The notes under the pieces: generated by a model | Databases searched by the model: none | Told to the model about the DNA's origin: nothing | What the model saw: the letters and a program-made list of their open reading frames with translations, nothing else | Translations under genes and position numbers: made by a program | Part shown: positions 9,774 to 21,698 of the stretch, in pieces | Numbering within the stretch: the first letter of the stretch is position 1 | How the letters are laid out: the number at the start of each line of letters is the position of its first letter | From: Hydrogenobacter sp. | GTDB lineage: Bacteria; Aquificota; Aquificia; Aquificales; Aquificaceae | Direction: 5' to 3' | Length of the DNA: 60,719 nt | NCBI GenBank assembly: GCA_041287335.1 | Contig: JBEULM010000019.1 | Coordinates: forward strand, 1 to 60,719

Positions 9774-10774
9774 TCAAGTATAGTGTGCAGTCTTTCAGCC
9801 TTCATGTCCTTGAGTAGCTGATAGTCCTTTTTTATATCCCTTCCCGCACGGGTAAGATACCCTCCTACCATCATGGCGTTTGTCATTAAAACAGCCATAC
9901 CATGAAAGTCTCGTAGCGTTTGTTCTCTCCCTCCGCACAATCTAAGTTCAGCTTTAGGATTAGTGAGCCTAAACATTGCTATGATCTTCAGAGCTTCAAT
10001 GGGATTAACTCCGGGAGCTTCCTGTAGAGGTGTACCTTCTATGGGCATGAGAAAGTTCAGGGGTATAGAGTCCACTTCAAGTTTCCTGTAGGTGAGTGCC
10101 AGATCTACCCTATCTTCGTCAGTTTCACCCATACCGAATATACCACCACAGCACGTGGAAAGCCCAACGGATTTTATACGCTTTATCGTTTCATACCGTT
10201 CCCTCCATGTGTGAGTCGTGACTATGTTTGTGAAAAACCTCTCCGATGTTTCAAGATTATGATTTATGCGCTTTACACCAGCAGATTTGAGCTTTAGAAG
10301 ATCCTCTTCATCAAGTGTACCTGCTGAAACGCACACATTTATAGGTAATCTCTCTACCTGCTTTATTTGTTTTACTGCATCCGCAATTCTCTCTACCTCA
10401 TCATGTGATGCACTTTTCCCGCTCAATACCACGCAATATCTGTTTGCTCCAAACTCCACACCTCTGTATGCACCTTCCAGTATCTCTTCCTTTGGAACGA
10501 GGGGGTATATGTTTATAGGTGTCTTATAAAACTTGGACTGAGCGCAGAACTTACAATCTTCCGAACAAGCCCCGCTTTTAGCATTTATGATAGAACAAAA
10601 CTCCACCTTTGAAGGTACAAAAAAGGCGTTTTTCACCTTCTGCGCTGTGTATACCAGAAAAGCCACATACTCATCCGGCAATCTAAGTATAGAAAGGGCT
10701 TCATCTTTTGTTAAAGGCTCATACTTCAGGGCTTTTTCTCCTACATCTATGATAAACTTCTCAAATTTATCCAT
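9770..10774 (-). CDS. bioB: Biotin synthase
   Basis: 334 residues, usual length. Radical SAM enzyme inserting sulfur into dethiobiotin. It has the SAM-cluster motif SGACSEDCKFCAQS (Cx3Cx2C), the auxiliary-cluster cysteines in NVCVSAGTL and STCCGGIFGMGE, and the conserved ELRLCGGREQTLRD arginine region. A strong Shine-Dalgarno (AGGAGG) precedes the ATG. It is the upstream partner of the octanoyltransferase gene, so two sulfur-cofactor functions are coupled. Confidence 0.97.
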   Translation of the reverse strand: MDKFEKFIIDVGEKALKYEPLTKDEALSILRLPDEYVAFLVYTAQKVKNAFFVPSKVEFCSIINAKSGACSEDCKFCAQSKFYKTPINIYPLVPKEEILEGAYRGVEFGANRYCVVLSGKSASHDEVERIADAVKQIKQVERLPINVCVSAGTLDEEDLLKLKSAGVKRINHNLETSERFFTNIVTTHTWRERYETIKRIKSVGLSTCCGGIFGMGETDEDRVDLALTYRKLEVDSIPLNFLMPIEGTPLQEAPGVNPIEALKIIAMFRLTNPKAELRLCGGREQTLRDFHGMAVLMTNAMMVGGYLTRAGRDIKKDYQLLKDMKAERLHTILE

Positions 10775-10797
10775 AGCATTCCTCCTATGTGGTGATA

Positions 10798-11454
10798 TTA
10801 TATGTATCTTCCTTCACTTCGCAACACAAAAAGAATTTTTTTCCCTTTCTGTATGACATCATTTACGCTATAGTCGTAGAAGTTTATCTTGGAAAAGTCT
10901 TCAAGCGCCAGATCCATCTCAGCTATGTAACGAAGAGTAAAAGCTCTGTGGCGCATGGGATTTCTCACTTTTTTCTCACCTCTGTAATACTCAAAGGTAA
11001 TCACCCGCTCGGCTGTAGAAAGTTCCAGCAAAGCTGTTTCCTTACCTACAAAGAGTACTACCTTCTTACCCTCAAAAAGCTTCCTTGTGAGGTTCTTTAT
11101 GTCTTGGATCCAGTAATCTTTTACCTTTACACCTTCGCATATGTCCTCCCAACCGAAGTGATACTCTGGGATTGGACTTTCCACAGAAGCGATACCAAAA
11201 AGAGGCGAAAGTACGAGGGATCTATCGTTTATACGTTTTTGAACTGCAGGTGGAAGCACCCAGTACTCAAGGCTATCCCAAAATCTGTTTTTGAACCTTC
11301 TCCAAAGTGGCAAAGGTTCTCCGTACACACCAAAGCATCGTATCAATCTTTCAGCTTTTTGGTGAAGGTGCGCAAATCTCTCTTCAAAAGTACCTATATA
11401 CTGACCGGCTTTCAGCCTGGACTGTCTTTTGCTTGACGGTAACACATAATACAT
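10798..11454 (-). CDS. YaaA/DUF328-like protein (divergent)
   Basis: 218 residues, no close family obvious at first sight. The order of features fits the peroxide-stress YaaA fold: an N-terminal MYYVLPSSKRQ where YaaA has its SPAK segment, a central RSLVLSPLFGIASVESPIP resembling the YaaA LSGLYGVLRPLD segment, VKDYWIQDI resembling YQFWGDI, and a late basic KVRNPMRHRAF. YaaA binds DNA and limits iron-driven oxidative damage. The gene lies 3 bases after rsmI in the same run. The assignment is by remote pattern and should be treated as tentative; that the gene is real is well supported by operon context. Confidence 0.55.
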   Translation of the reverse strand: MYYVLPSSKRQSRLKAGQYIGTFEERFAHLHQKAERLIRCFGVYGEPLPLWRRFKNRFWDSLEYWVLPPAVQKRINDRSLVLSPLFGIASVESPIPEYHFGWEDICEGVKVKDYWIQDIKNLTRKLFEGKKVVLFVGKETALLELSTAERVITFEYYRGEKKVRNPMRHRAFTLRYIAEMDLALEDFSKINFYDYSVNDVIQKGKKILFVLRSEGRYI

Positions 11455-11457
11455 CTA

Positions 11458-12126
11458 TCACTGCCTCCAGAGGATCACTATCTCTCCCTTTATTTCCCCT
11501 CTTGAGGAAAGGTCTTCGTAGACTTCTGAAAGTTTCCCTCTTAGAAACTCCTCGTGTATTTTGGTAAGTTCTCTCGCCACGCATACCTGCAGATCTCCTC
11601 CGAAAATACCTTTCATGATCTCCAAGCTTTTCAGGACACGATTTGGTGACTCAAAGGCTACTACGGTTGTATCCTGGTAGTTCTTTATATCTTCAAAAAA
11701 TCCGCTAAGACCTTTTCTTGGTAAAAATCCTACGAACAAAAATCTATCCGTTGGTAATCCAGAACCCACGAGTGCTGTCATAACTGCGCTCGGTCCTGGA
11801 ATTACTTCTACCTGTATACCTTTGTCTATACACGCCTTTATAAGCTTGTAACCCGGGTCGGATATACTTGGTGTACCTGCATCGGTTACCAAAGCCACAT
11901 CTTCCCTTTCAAGGAGCTTCAATATCTTAGGCACTTGTACGCTTTCTTTTGGCTCGTAATAAGAGAGAAGCTTTTTACCCTCTATCTTATAGTGATTTAG
12001 GAGAATGCTCGTTCTTCTTGTGTCTTCACAGGCTATAAAACTGACCTCTTTTAGTACTTCTAACGCTCTGAGTGTTATATCCTTTAGGTTTCCTATAGGT
12101 GTGGCAACTACGTAAAGTTTTCCCAT
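11458..12126 (-). CDS. rsmI: 16S rRNA 2'-O-ribose C1402 methyltransferase
   Basis: 222 residues; most RsmI proteins are about 270-290, so this one lacks most of the C-terminal extension but has the complete SAM-dependent methylase core. Motifs: LYVVATPIGNLKDITLRALE, CEDTRRTSILLNHY, VALVTDAGTPSISDPGY and EVIPGPSAVMTALVGSGLP. It modifies cytidine 1402 in the ribosomal P site. It sits between the Usp gene (1-base gap) and the YaaA-like gene (3-base gap). Confidence 0.96.
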   Translation of the reverse strand: MGKLYVVATPIGNLKDITLRALEVLKEVSFIACEDTRRTSILLNHYKIEGKKLLSYYEPKESVQVPKILKLLEREDVALVTDAGTPSISDPGYKLIKACIDKGIQVEVIPGPSAVMTALVGSGLPTDRFLFVGFLPRKGLSGFFEDIKNYQDTTVVAFESPNRVLKSLEIMKGIFGGDLQVCVARELTKIHEEFLRGKLSEVYEDLSSRGEIKGEIVILWRQ

Positions 12127-12127
12127 A

Positions 12128-15278
<3,151 letters not shown>

Positions 15279-15294
15279 TCACAGTTAAGAGAAG

Positions 15295-15370
15295 CACCCC
15301 CAGCGGGATTCGAACCCGCGATCTCCGCCTTGAAAGGGCGGTGTCCTAGACCGGGCTAGACGATGGGGGC
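15295..15370 (-). tRNA. tRNA-Glu (TTC)
   Basis: 76 bases, cloverleaf folded by eye: acceptor GCCCCCA/TGGGGGT with a terminal G-U, anticodon stem CCGCC/GGCGG with loop CTTTCAA (anticodon TTC), T arm with GGTTCGAATCC, discriminator G. CCA is not encoded. It ends 19 bases before gyrB on the same strand, so gyrB may be read through from the tRNA promoter. Confidence 0.97.
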
Positions 15371-15385
15371 TAACCTCTCAAAAAC

Positions 15386-15414
15386 ATTATAAGGAAATCT
15401 GAAAGAGTTGTCAA
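15386..15414 (-). promoter_or_regulatory. Sigma-70 type promoter for tRNA-Glu
   Basis: On the minus strand TTGACA (15414-15409), a 17-base spacer and TATAAT (15391-15386) form a perfect consensus promoter, with the expected start about 8-9 bases before the mature tRNA. The -35 box overlaps the last codons of bpsA. Confidence 0.9.
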
Positions 15415-16481
15415 GTAGTTGAGCCTTCTTCGTCAAGGTAAAAAACATCATCGGATATAGCCTCGTTCCATCTTTTAAAACCCGGAAGAGCCTCTATCCT
15501 GTACCACGAGGACCTGTACCATATGCCTTTCGGCTCTCTCTTGACAGGTGCTATTTCTGCAGCTTTTGTTTCTTTGTGATAGTCCCAAGTTATATACGCG
15601 TTAAAGTCCTGAACTATATCTGTTATAACTACCCCAAATTCCGATGTAAGTGCCACCTGAAAATCCCTCCACCTAAAGACGGAAGAATCTCTTAAGGTCA
15701 GACCAAAGTATCCCACGCCACCTTCCTCTTTCAGCGTTGCTATACCTCTGCCTATAAAGGCTCTAAAGGCAGGCAAGGTCTCTGGAGGATCAGAGACAAA
15801 AACGTCGTAATGACCCAGGATTTCCGAAGGGAATGGGTTTCTCAAATCCCAAACCTTAGCTTCAGCGTTATTTATACCCAGATCTTTAAATATACCGTTG
15901 TCAAAATCTATAAGCCTTTTATCTATGTCAATAACGAGAACGCTTTTAGCTTTTTTGCTCAGTGCCACCGCAAGACCGGTAAGATCATCCTCCGCACCTA
16001 AGACGATTATATCCTTGTTTCTTAAATCACCCCTTGAATCCATAAAAAGCACACGTGAAACGGTAGTCTCAGGCGTTACAGATCCCTGATCGTAATCCCT
16101 TATAGCTTTAGGTCTATCTTTCGTAATCTGGAGGAAGTTCCTGTAGAACTCAATGTCTATGTAAAAGGGTATGCCCCTTCCTTCGCAAGCTTGGCAAACG
16201 TAATCTACGTAAGGCTCTATACCAATTTCCTTCACAAGGTCGTAGCCCTTTTGTGTGAGCCTCACGTTCTCATCATCATCTATAAAGGCATATCCTTCCC
16301 TTACAAGTACCTTGATGATTCCAGATGCTGCAGGTACAGGAAGATCCGACATATCCACCACTTCCCAGAAATCTCCACTCCTTAAAAGTGCAGACAAAAC
16401 TCTCTCAACGTTCTTTTTGTAAACTCTCACCTGACTCTCTTCCCTTGCCTTTGAGGCTAACTCCGTCAATAAGCTCACCAT
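15411..16481 (-). CDS. bpsA: Branched-chain polyamine synthase (N4-bis(aminopropyl)spermidine synthase family)
   Basis: 356 residues from the ATG at 16481, which follows AAGGAGGTG; because the spacing is very short, the adjacent GTG at 16478 could be the real start. An open frame continues upstream to 16622 but would overlap the previous gene and has no conserved content. DUF43/BpsA family: an N-terminal winged-helix-like part, a Cys pair (YVCQACEGRG), then a methyltransferase-like aminopropyltransferase core with IIVLGAEDDLTGLAVALSK, LVIDIDKRLIDF and the active-site VFVSDPPETL. BpsA adds aminopropyl groups to spermidine to make quaternary branched polyamines that protect nucleic acids at high temperature. 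Confidence 0.88.
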   Translation of the reverse strand: MVSLLTELASKAREESQVRVYKKNVERVLSALLRSGDFWEVVDMSDLPVPAASGIIKVLVREGYAFIDDDENVRLTQKGYDLVKEIGIEPYVDYVCQACEGRGIPFYIDIEFYRNFLQITKDRPKAIRDYDQGSVTPETTVSRVLFMDSRGDLRNKDIIVLGAEDDLTGLAVALSKKAKSVLVIDIDKRLIDFDNGIFKDLGINNAEAKVWDLRNPFPSEILGHYDVFVSDPPETLPAFRAFIGRGIATLKEEGGVGYFGLTLRDSSVFRWRDFQVALTSEFGVVITDIVQDFNAYITWDYHKETKAAEIAPVKREPKGIWYRSSWYRIEALPGFKRWNEAISDDVFYLDEEGSTT

Positions 16482-16528
16482 CACCTCCTTTTCAAAAAGC
16501 TTAAGATGAGTTATTATACCACAACCTC

Positions 16529-17131
16529 TTAACTTTCTTCGGGTACATCGTGGATAACTATCCTTTTGCCAGCCATACGAGAGAGGATCTCGCATGCAAC
16601 CTCCACCCCTGAACCTGCGCAAGATGTAAAGTGAGAACTCAAACCTGCTAAGGTACCTACTACAAAAAGGTTGGGAAGCGCCTCAAAATCCTTATGCTTT
16701 ACCATTACCCTTCCGGGTTTGGGAGATTTTGCATTTTCTTTTACTTCTAATTCAAGACCTTCTATGTCAAAGCAATGAAAACCCACAGCCAAAACTATGT
16801 AATCCGCACTAAAGATCTTGCCTAAAGCTGTCTTTACGCTGTAAACTCCGTTCTCTCTGCTTACGCTTCTTACCTCTTCCTCAAGTGTTTCCACTCCTCC
16901 CCACTGTTGTATCTGCTTTTTTATCTTAATTAAAAGTTCTTTGCCGGGTATGGGATCAAGTCCCGGGACGTTCTTGAGGTATGCTTTGTTAAGATCCGAT
17001 CTGCCAACATCAAACAAAAGATAATTCCTGTTTTCTGCCCACTGCCAACCTCTACCTCTTGAAGAAGCAAGCGTCAAAGCGCACGAAAGCCCAGAAGCAC
17101 CTCCACCAATTATTATAACGTCGTACTTCAT
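16529..17131 (-). CDS. Short FAD-binding oxidoreductase-like protein without an NAD(P) domain
   Basis: 200 residues. The N-terminus MKYDVIIIGGGASGLSCAL is a classical FAD dinucleotide motif, and the C-terminus NLFVVGTLAGLSSHFTSCAG followed by SGVEVACEILSR matches the second FAD-contact motif of thioredoxin-reductase-like proteins. The NADPH-binding domain and the redox CxxC of thioredoxin reductase are absent, so the whole protein is only the FAD domain. Substrate and electron donor are unknown. It lies between gspN (13 bases) and bpsA (47 bases). Confidence 0.75.
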   Translation of the reverse strand: MKYDVIIIGGGASGLSCALTLASSRGRGWQWAENRNYLLFDVGRSDLNKAYLKNVPGLDPIPGKELLIKIKKQIQQWGGVETLEEEVRSVSRENGVYSVKTALGKIFSADYIVLAVGFHCFDIEGLELEVKENAKSPKPGRVMVKHKDFEALPNLFVVGTLAGLSSHFTSCAGSGVEVACEILSRMAGKRIVIHDVPEES

Positions 17132-17144
17132 AAAGCTTATTATA

Positions 17145-17795
17145 TCACTTTTTGATTTCTAATACAGGATTATCAAGGCTTCCATAAATTACGAATCTAA
17201 TACCACTACCCGCTATCGTACCGTTAAGCCGGGACTTAAGGATGTCTTCTCTATTTAAAATGAGTGTACCGCTACCGGTGAGCCTTTGTCCTGAAATTAA
17301 TCCTTGACCATCAAAAGTCTTTCCCTTGAAAGAAATTGATAAGTTATCTACTTTTGTATCCCTAACTTTCAAGTCAAGGAGTTCTGCAGTTCCTTCAATG
17401 CCATTATTTATGCTAAGGTTTATACTCTTTATTCTGAAGTTTTCAAAACATTTAAAGTTTTTAGCTTTTATATCTATCCCACCAAAAAGATACATCTTCA
17501 CATTTAGATTGCCGTCTGCACAAGTACCCTTTAAGAGTATGTAAGGTATACCCACGGATAAATCAAGTTTATCAAATCTGACCAATTTTGATTTTTTTGT
17601 ATAAAAACTTGCTTCTTTTAGGCTTAGATAAGTTAAACTTTCATGTACATTACTTGCTATCATGTAAATACCTTTTGACATCAGCCACTTATCAAAAAGG
17701 AGAAACTTGGGGAGGGTGATAGCCAAAAGAAACAGTGTGAAAAGTATATAGCCTACGAATAAAAACATGAGAAGTTTAAGGTTCTTTTTTCTCAT
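17145..17795 (-). CDS. gspN: Type II secretion protein N-like (GspN)
   Basis: 216 residues. One N-terminal transmembrane segment (about residues 8-32) is followed by a beta-rich periplasmic domain of short repeated amphipathic strands, as in GspN/AsmA-like proteins. Position directly after gspD with a 20-base overlap supports membership of the secretion system. Sequence conservation of GspN is low, so the name rests on topology and context together. Confidence 0.65.
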   Translation of the reverse strand: MRKKNLKLLMFLFVGYILFTLFLLAITLPKFLLFDKWLMSKGIYMIASNVHESLTYLSLKEASFYTKKSKLVRFDKLDLSVGIPYILLKGTCADGNLNVKMYLFGGIDIKAKNFKCFENFRIKSINLSINNGIEGTAELLDLKVRDTKVDNLSISFKGKTFDGQGLISGQRLTGSGTLILNREDILKSRLNGTIAGSGIRFVIYGSLDNPVLEIKK

Positions 17796-19773
17796 TACCT
17801 CTTTTTTCTCTCTTCTCCATTAGTTTTTTAAGCTCTTCAGCCAACTTCTGATGCTCCTGGGTTATTTTGGAAAGCTCTTCAGGCTTTTCTATAACGTAAG
17901 GTGTAAGGAATATAAAGAGGGAAACCTTGTCCTCGGTTTTTGTGTCACTTCTGAAAAGTCTTCCCAAAGCGGGAATGTCTTTAAGTCCCGGTACTCCCTG
18001 CGTACTTGTAAGGGTTTTGGTGTTTACAAGTCCGCCTATTATTACTGTCTGTCCGTTTTCCACAACCACATCCGAATTTACCTGCCTGTTAGATGTGACG
18101 GGAACTGCGTAGCTGAGCGTTCCTATTTGAGGTCTTATATAATCAATTATATCTTGAAGCTTTAATTTGATCTGCAGTCTTAGATCCCTGCCGGATATTG
18201 TTGGTGTAACTCCGAGATCTAAGCCTACCTCCTTGTAATCGTAAGTGATAACAGGCATACCGTTTATGTCAAACTTCACACCCGACGCGTAGGGTATTAC
18301 TTGACCTACTTTTATCTCAGCGGTTTGATTGTCCAGTGTTAAAACCTTGGGATTGGACACTATGTTAAAACCACTACCGCTTTCTAAAAGGGAAAACAAA
18401 AGTACCAGATCAGGGAAAAAGAGCTGTGTACCCCCTATGTTGATCGTCCTTCCTGCGGTACTAAGGACTCCCATAATGAAGTTTCCAGAAAGGAGGGCAT
18501 TATAAATATCCTGAATACTTCCACCGCCAAAAGCTGTGCCTCCCTGCGTTCCTATTATCTGCCACTTGACGCCTATGTTTAGAGCTTTACTCGTACTCAT
18601 CTCTACTACAGTTGCCGCTATAAGAACCTGCTTTCTTCTAACGTCTAATTTTTCTATAAGGGATTTTACACCTTCATACTCTTGCAAAGTAGCATAAAGT
18701 ATCACAGAATTTGTGCCTCTGTCAAAACCTATCCTCATACCCTCCTTTGTTTCTATAGGTACAAGCTGAAGCTGGGTTTGTTTGGGCTGTTCTTCCTTTT
18801 TTAGCGGTGTTTCTAAACCTCTTATCTCAGGTATTTGTGGCTGTAAAGGTGTATAAACTTCCTGAGGTTGGACGGTTGTTGTGGGACTCACCCCCCTGAA
18901 GAGGCTTTGCAGACTTCTGTATATTTCCTCAGCGGATATGAACTTCAGAGGTATGACATAAAAATTTCTCTCAAGTGTACCTAAACTTTCCTTGTCCAAA
19001 GTGTTTATAACCTCTTTGATTATATTCTGTACATTTTCGTTAGCTGCAACGATTATGGAGTTACTGTCTTTGTTAAAAGTTATAAAGGTAGGACTACCCA
19101 ATTGTTGTTGAAAGGCAAGACTCAACGTCTGCAGGCTTTGAAAGGCGGTATCCGCCTTTGCCCTCTTTAAAGTGTAAACCTCTACCTTTAGAGACCTTTC
19201 TGGAGAATCAAGCTCTTTCAATATGGTTTTAACTTTATCTATGTTTTTAGCTATATCGGCTATCAGGACAGTATTTGATTGTTGGTGTATGGCTACTTTG
19301 GCAAAAGGGGATAAGAAAGGTTGAACAGCCTGCTGTAATTGAAGGGCTTGTACGTACTGTGCCTTATAAAGATACACAACCACTTCTCCAGAAGTTGATG
19401 GTTTTTTCAAGTTTGCAAAAGATGTAGCTTGCTGAAGCGGTACTATCCTCACAAAATCTTTATCCTCTATCACACCATAGCCCTGCATAGACAACGAAAG
19501 AACGAACAGATCCCATGCCTCTTTTATACTTACCGGCTTTGCGGAACTGATCGTGAGACTTCCCTTAACGTTAGGATCAAGAACTATATTTTTACCAGTA
19601 AGTTCGGACATAAACTTGGCGACTGCAGAAATATCCGCATTCTGAAAGTTCAGATAAACTCTTCCTGCCCTTCTTTGCTCCTGCGCCTGCTTTTGCAACT
19701 CTTGTGCGGTCTGAGCATGTACGCTTAAGGTAAGAACTAAAAAAGAAAGTACGAAAAAAATACATCTTATCAT
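17776..19773 (-). CDS. gspD: Type II secretion system secretin
   Basis: 665 residues. Signal peptide at residues 1-20 (cleavage after SVHA). N0 domain (VYLNFQNADISAVAKFMSEL), N1-N3 repeats, a Pro/Gln-rich insertion in N3 (about 300-345), then the secretin core with VSNPKVLTLDNQTAEIKVG, GLDLGVTPTIS and VPGLKDIPALGRLF. It forms the outer-membrane multimeric channel. The C-terminus is Lys/Glu-rich. The start overlaps the gspC stop by 1 base. Confidence 0.97.
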   Translation of the reverse strand: MIRCIFFVLSFLVLTLSVHAQTAQELQKQAQEQRRAGRVYLNFQNADISAVAKFMSELTGKNIVLDPNVKGSLTISSAKPVSIKEAWDLFVLSLSMQGYGVIEDKDFVRIVPLQQATSFANLKKPSTSGEVVVYLYKAQYVQALQLQQAVQPFLSPFAKVAIHQQSNTVLIADIAKNIDKVKTILKELDSPERSLKVEVYTLKRAKADTAFQSLQTLSLAFQQQLGSPTFITFNKDSNSIIVAANENVQNIIKEVINTLDKESLGTLERNFYVIPLKFISAEEIYRSLQSLFRGVSPTTTVQPQEVYTPLQPQIPEIRGLETPLKKEEQPKQTQLQLVPIETKEGMRIGFDRGTNSVILYATLQEYEGVKSLIEKLDVRRKQVLIAATVVEMSTSKALNIGVKWQIIGTQGGTAFGGGSIQDIYNALLSGNFIMGVLSTAGRTINIGGTQLFFPDLVLLFSLLESGSGFNIVSNPKVLTLDNQTAEIKVGQVIPYASGVKFDINGMPVITYDYKEVGLDLGVTPTISGRDLRLQIKLKLQDIIDYIRPQIGTLSYAVPVTSNRQVNSDVVVENGQTVIIGGLVNTKTLTSTQGVPGLKDIPALGRLFRSDTKTEDKVSLFIFLTPYVIEKPEELSKITQEHQKLAEELKKLMEKREKRGNEKKEP

Positions 19774-20522
19774 TACTCCACCCTCAAATTCAATTCTAAA
19801 GGCTGTCCATCCCTTATGAGGTTTATCTTCAGGCTATTTTCGTTTCTCAAAGCCTGAAGTATTCTAAAAGCGTCCTCACCACTCTTTATCTCCTGATTAT
19901 TTATGGCTATTAATACATCACCCGCTCTTATACCAGCCTTTGAAAATACGCTCTGCGGATCTACCCATTCAAAGAGAAAACCTTTCGTCTGCCCTTTTTG
20001 TATGTACGGCACAAGCCTTATTTGTCTAAACATTATGCCCGGATCAGCCGTTACACTTTCCACTTCTCTCTTAGATACGGTAGCCTGAAGGCTTTGAGAT
20101 GGTGAAGATACAGATGGTATTTCCAAGCTTGTTGGCAAGCTTTTTGTCAGCTCAAAATTGAAACCTATAGCTTTCTTTTCCTGTCCATTACTCAAAAGTA
20201 TGTAGTTCCTCTGTATATCTACTACCTTGTAACCTCCTATGGAACTACCTATCCTCACCGTTTGCACTTTTGTACCAAAATCAACCAAAGCCAATCTTAC
20301 GCTACCACTTACTGTTGCTATCAGATGTATGTTTGCTGGACTTTCGCTAAGTACCTTTTCATCCTTGAAAAATGATCCAAAATCAGGTAAGCTGTATACA
20401 TTTTTCTGCAGTTGAGGAACGAAGAACTTCAAAGGGGGCAGAAGATAAAAATACCAAAGCAAGATGGCAAAAAGCGCTAAATTTGAAAGGAAAAAAATAT
20501 ACACCCCCGTCATATTGGACAT
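19773..20522 (-). CDS. gspC: Type II secretion inner-membrane linker protein GspC with PDZ domain
   Basis: 249 residues. A short cytoplasmic start, one transmembrane helix (about residues 8-30), a homology region (residues 65-120, VSGSVRLALVDFGTKVQTVRIGSS and following) and a C-terminal PDZ domain (about 165-249) with VFSKAGIRAGDVLIAINNQE. GspC connects the inner-membrane platform to GspD. It directly precedes gspD. Confidence 0.9.
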   Translation of the reverse strand: MSNMTGVYIFFLSNLALFAILLWYFYLLPPLKFFVPQLQKNVYSLPDFGSFFKDEKVLSESPANIHLIATVSGSVRLALVDFGTKVQTVRIGSSIGGYKVVDIQRNYILLSNGQEKKAIGFNFELTKSLPTSLEIPSVSSPSQSLQATVSKREVESVTADPGIMFRQIRLVPYIQKGQTKGFLFEWVDPQSVFSKAGIRAGDVLIAINNQEIKSGEDAFRILQALRNENSLKINLIRDGQPLELNLRVE

Positions 20523-20529
20523 AATTATA

Positions 20530-21051
20530 CTACAAAATCCTTATCACAAATTCCCTATTATTCATTTTCACGTATATGAGTTCAGGGATACCGTCAAAGG
20601 TATCGTAAAAGTTTCCCCCTTTGTATGCTCTGAAAGAAATAGTATCAAACCTTCCAAGTTTTATGAGTTTGTCCTCTTCGTAAAACCTTATATCCCCATA
20701 GGGATAAGGAAATTCGTAATAGTAAAGTATGCCATCTTTGTAAATGTATGCACACTTTACCATACCCTCGTAATAATCGCCTGCGGATGTGATGATAAAG
20801 AGTTTATCCTTTTCAAGATATATGGACTTAGAAGACAGAATTTTGCGCTGAATGTTCCATAGGAGGGATGCATCTTCTTTCAGCCTTTCGCTGTCCTTTG
20901 CGAGACTTAAGGAGTTTGTTACAAGAGAGTAAAATGTGTAAGATATGAGACCAAAGAGAATACCTATCAGAACGAGAACGAGTAAGACCTCTAAGAGGGT
21001 AAAACCTCTCTTACCTTTTCGGAACGTATATGTACATCTTTGCCTTTCCAT
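20530..21051 (-). CDS. Prepilin-type minor pseudopilin (GspJ-like)
   Basis: 173 residues. A basic leader ending in KGKRG is cut before FTLLEVLLVLVLIGILFGL, the class III signal of type IV prepilins, with the expected Glu at +5. The globular part is unrecognised but rich in Tyr and Phe. Position between a second minor pseudopilin and gspC suggests GspJ; GspH or GspK would be alternatives. The start overlaps the previous gene by 41 bases. Confidence 0.75.
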   Translation of the reverse strand: MERQRCTYTFRKGKRGFTLLEVLLVLVLIGILFGLISYTFYSLVTNSLSLAKDSERLKEDASLLWNIQRKILSSKSIYLEKDKLFIITSAGDYYEGMVKCAYIYKDGILYYYEFPYPYGDIRFYEEDKLIKLGRFDTISFRAYKGGNFYDTFDGIPELIYVKMNNREFVIRIL

Positions 21052-21298
21052 AAGAGTAAGTAAACTCCTCTATCTGCGGGTAATCTTTTAGCTCTTCCTT
21101 TTCTACCTCAAGTCCTTCTGTCTGATTCAGTGTGAGTTTGTTACTTAAAGTGATTATATCTTCGTAAAGCGCTTCCGAATAATAATAATCCCTCCGCGCC
21201 TTTGAAAGAAGTTCAAAAAGCACACCAAAAAAGAGTGCTAAAAGAACAGTTGCGACAAGCACCTCAAGGAGGGTAAAACCTTTAGAGCTTCCACACAT
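21011..21298 (-). CDS. Prepilin-type minor pseudopilin (GspI-like)
   Basis: 95 residues, short. CGSSKG followed by [19 protein letters not shown] is a class III prepilin signal with Glu at +5; the C-terminal part is Glu/Lys/Tyr-rich. Small size and position right after gspG suggest GspI. It overlaps gspG by 17 bases and the next pseudopilin gene by 41. Confidence 0.75.
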   Translation of the reverse strand: MCGSSKGFTLLEVLVATVLLALFFGVLFELLSKARRDYYYSEALYEDIITLSNKLTLNQTEGLEVEKEELKDYPQIEEFTYSYGKAKMYIYVPKR

Positions 21299-21683
21299 CT
21301 ATGTCATCTTCCGTACCGTCCTTACCGTCAGGACCTAAAGACTTAAGCTCGTAAGGGTGACCCACACCCGGAGATATGTATATAAAATCCCTATCCCAGC
21401 CGTCTTTTGGGATCTTGTCCAAATACTGCCTCCACCTTGCGGGTATAGGTGGTGTTGTGGGTTTTTCTACCAAAGCTTTCAAACCTTGCTCCGTGGTTGG
21501 ATAAAAGCCGTTGTCCAGTTTGTACTGTTCAAGAGCATCCTTTATCGCCTTCATTTGTACCTTCGTGGTTTCCACTTTAGCCTCTTCCACTCTTCCAGTT
21601 ATTTTTGGCACCACTATGGCTGCAAGAAGACCCAAAATTATGATAACTACCAGAAGTTCTATAAGTGTAAAGCCTTTCCTCAT
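21282..21683 (-). CDS. gspG: Type II secretion major pseudopilin
   Basis: 133 residues, standard size. Short leader MRKG, then [20 protein letters not shown] with Glu at +5, then [20 protein letters not shown] and [15 protein letters not shown], and the C-terminal calcium-site region [16 protein letters not shown] typical of GspG. It polymerises into the periplasmic pseudopilus. It begins 15 bases after the TPR gene. Confidence 0.96.
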   Translation of the reverse strand: MRKGFTLIELLVVIIILGLLAAIVVPKITGRVEEAKVETTKVQMKAIKDALEQYKLDNGFYPTTEQGLKALVEKPTTPPIPARWRQYLDKIPKDGWDRDFIYISPGVGHPYELKSLGPDGKDGTEDDIDVWKL

Positions 21684-21698
21684 AAAAAGTATTTTACA

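Noticed and set aside
10789-11436. A 215-codon open frame on the plus strand
   Set aside because: It is antisense to the YaaA-like gene, which sits in a tight minus-strand operon; the plus frame has no ribosome site or recognisable protein pattern.
16482-16622. N-terminal extension of BpsA
   Set aside because: It overlaps the FAD protein gene and lacks family similarity; the AAGGAGGTG site marks the shorter start.
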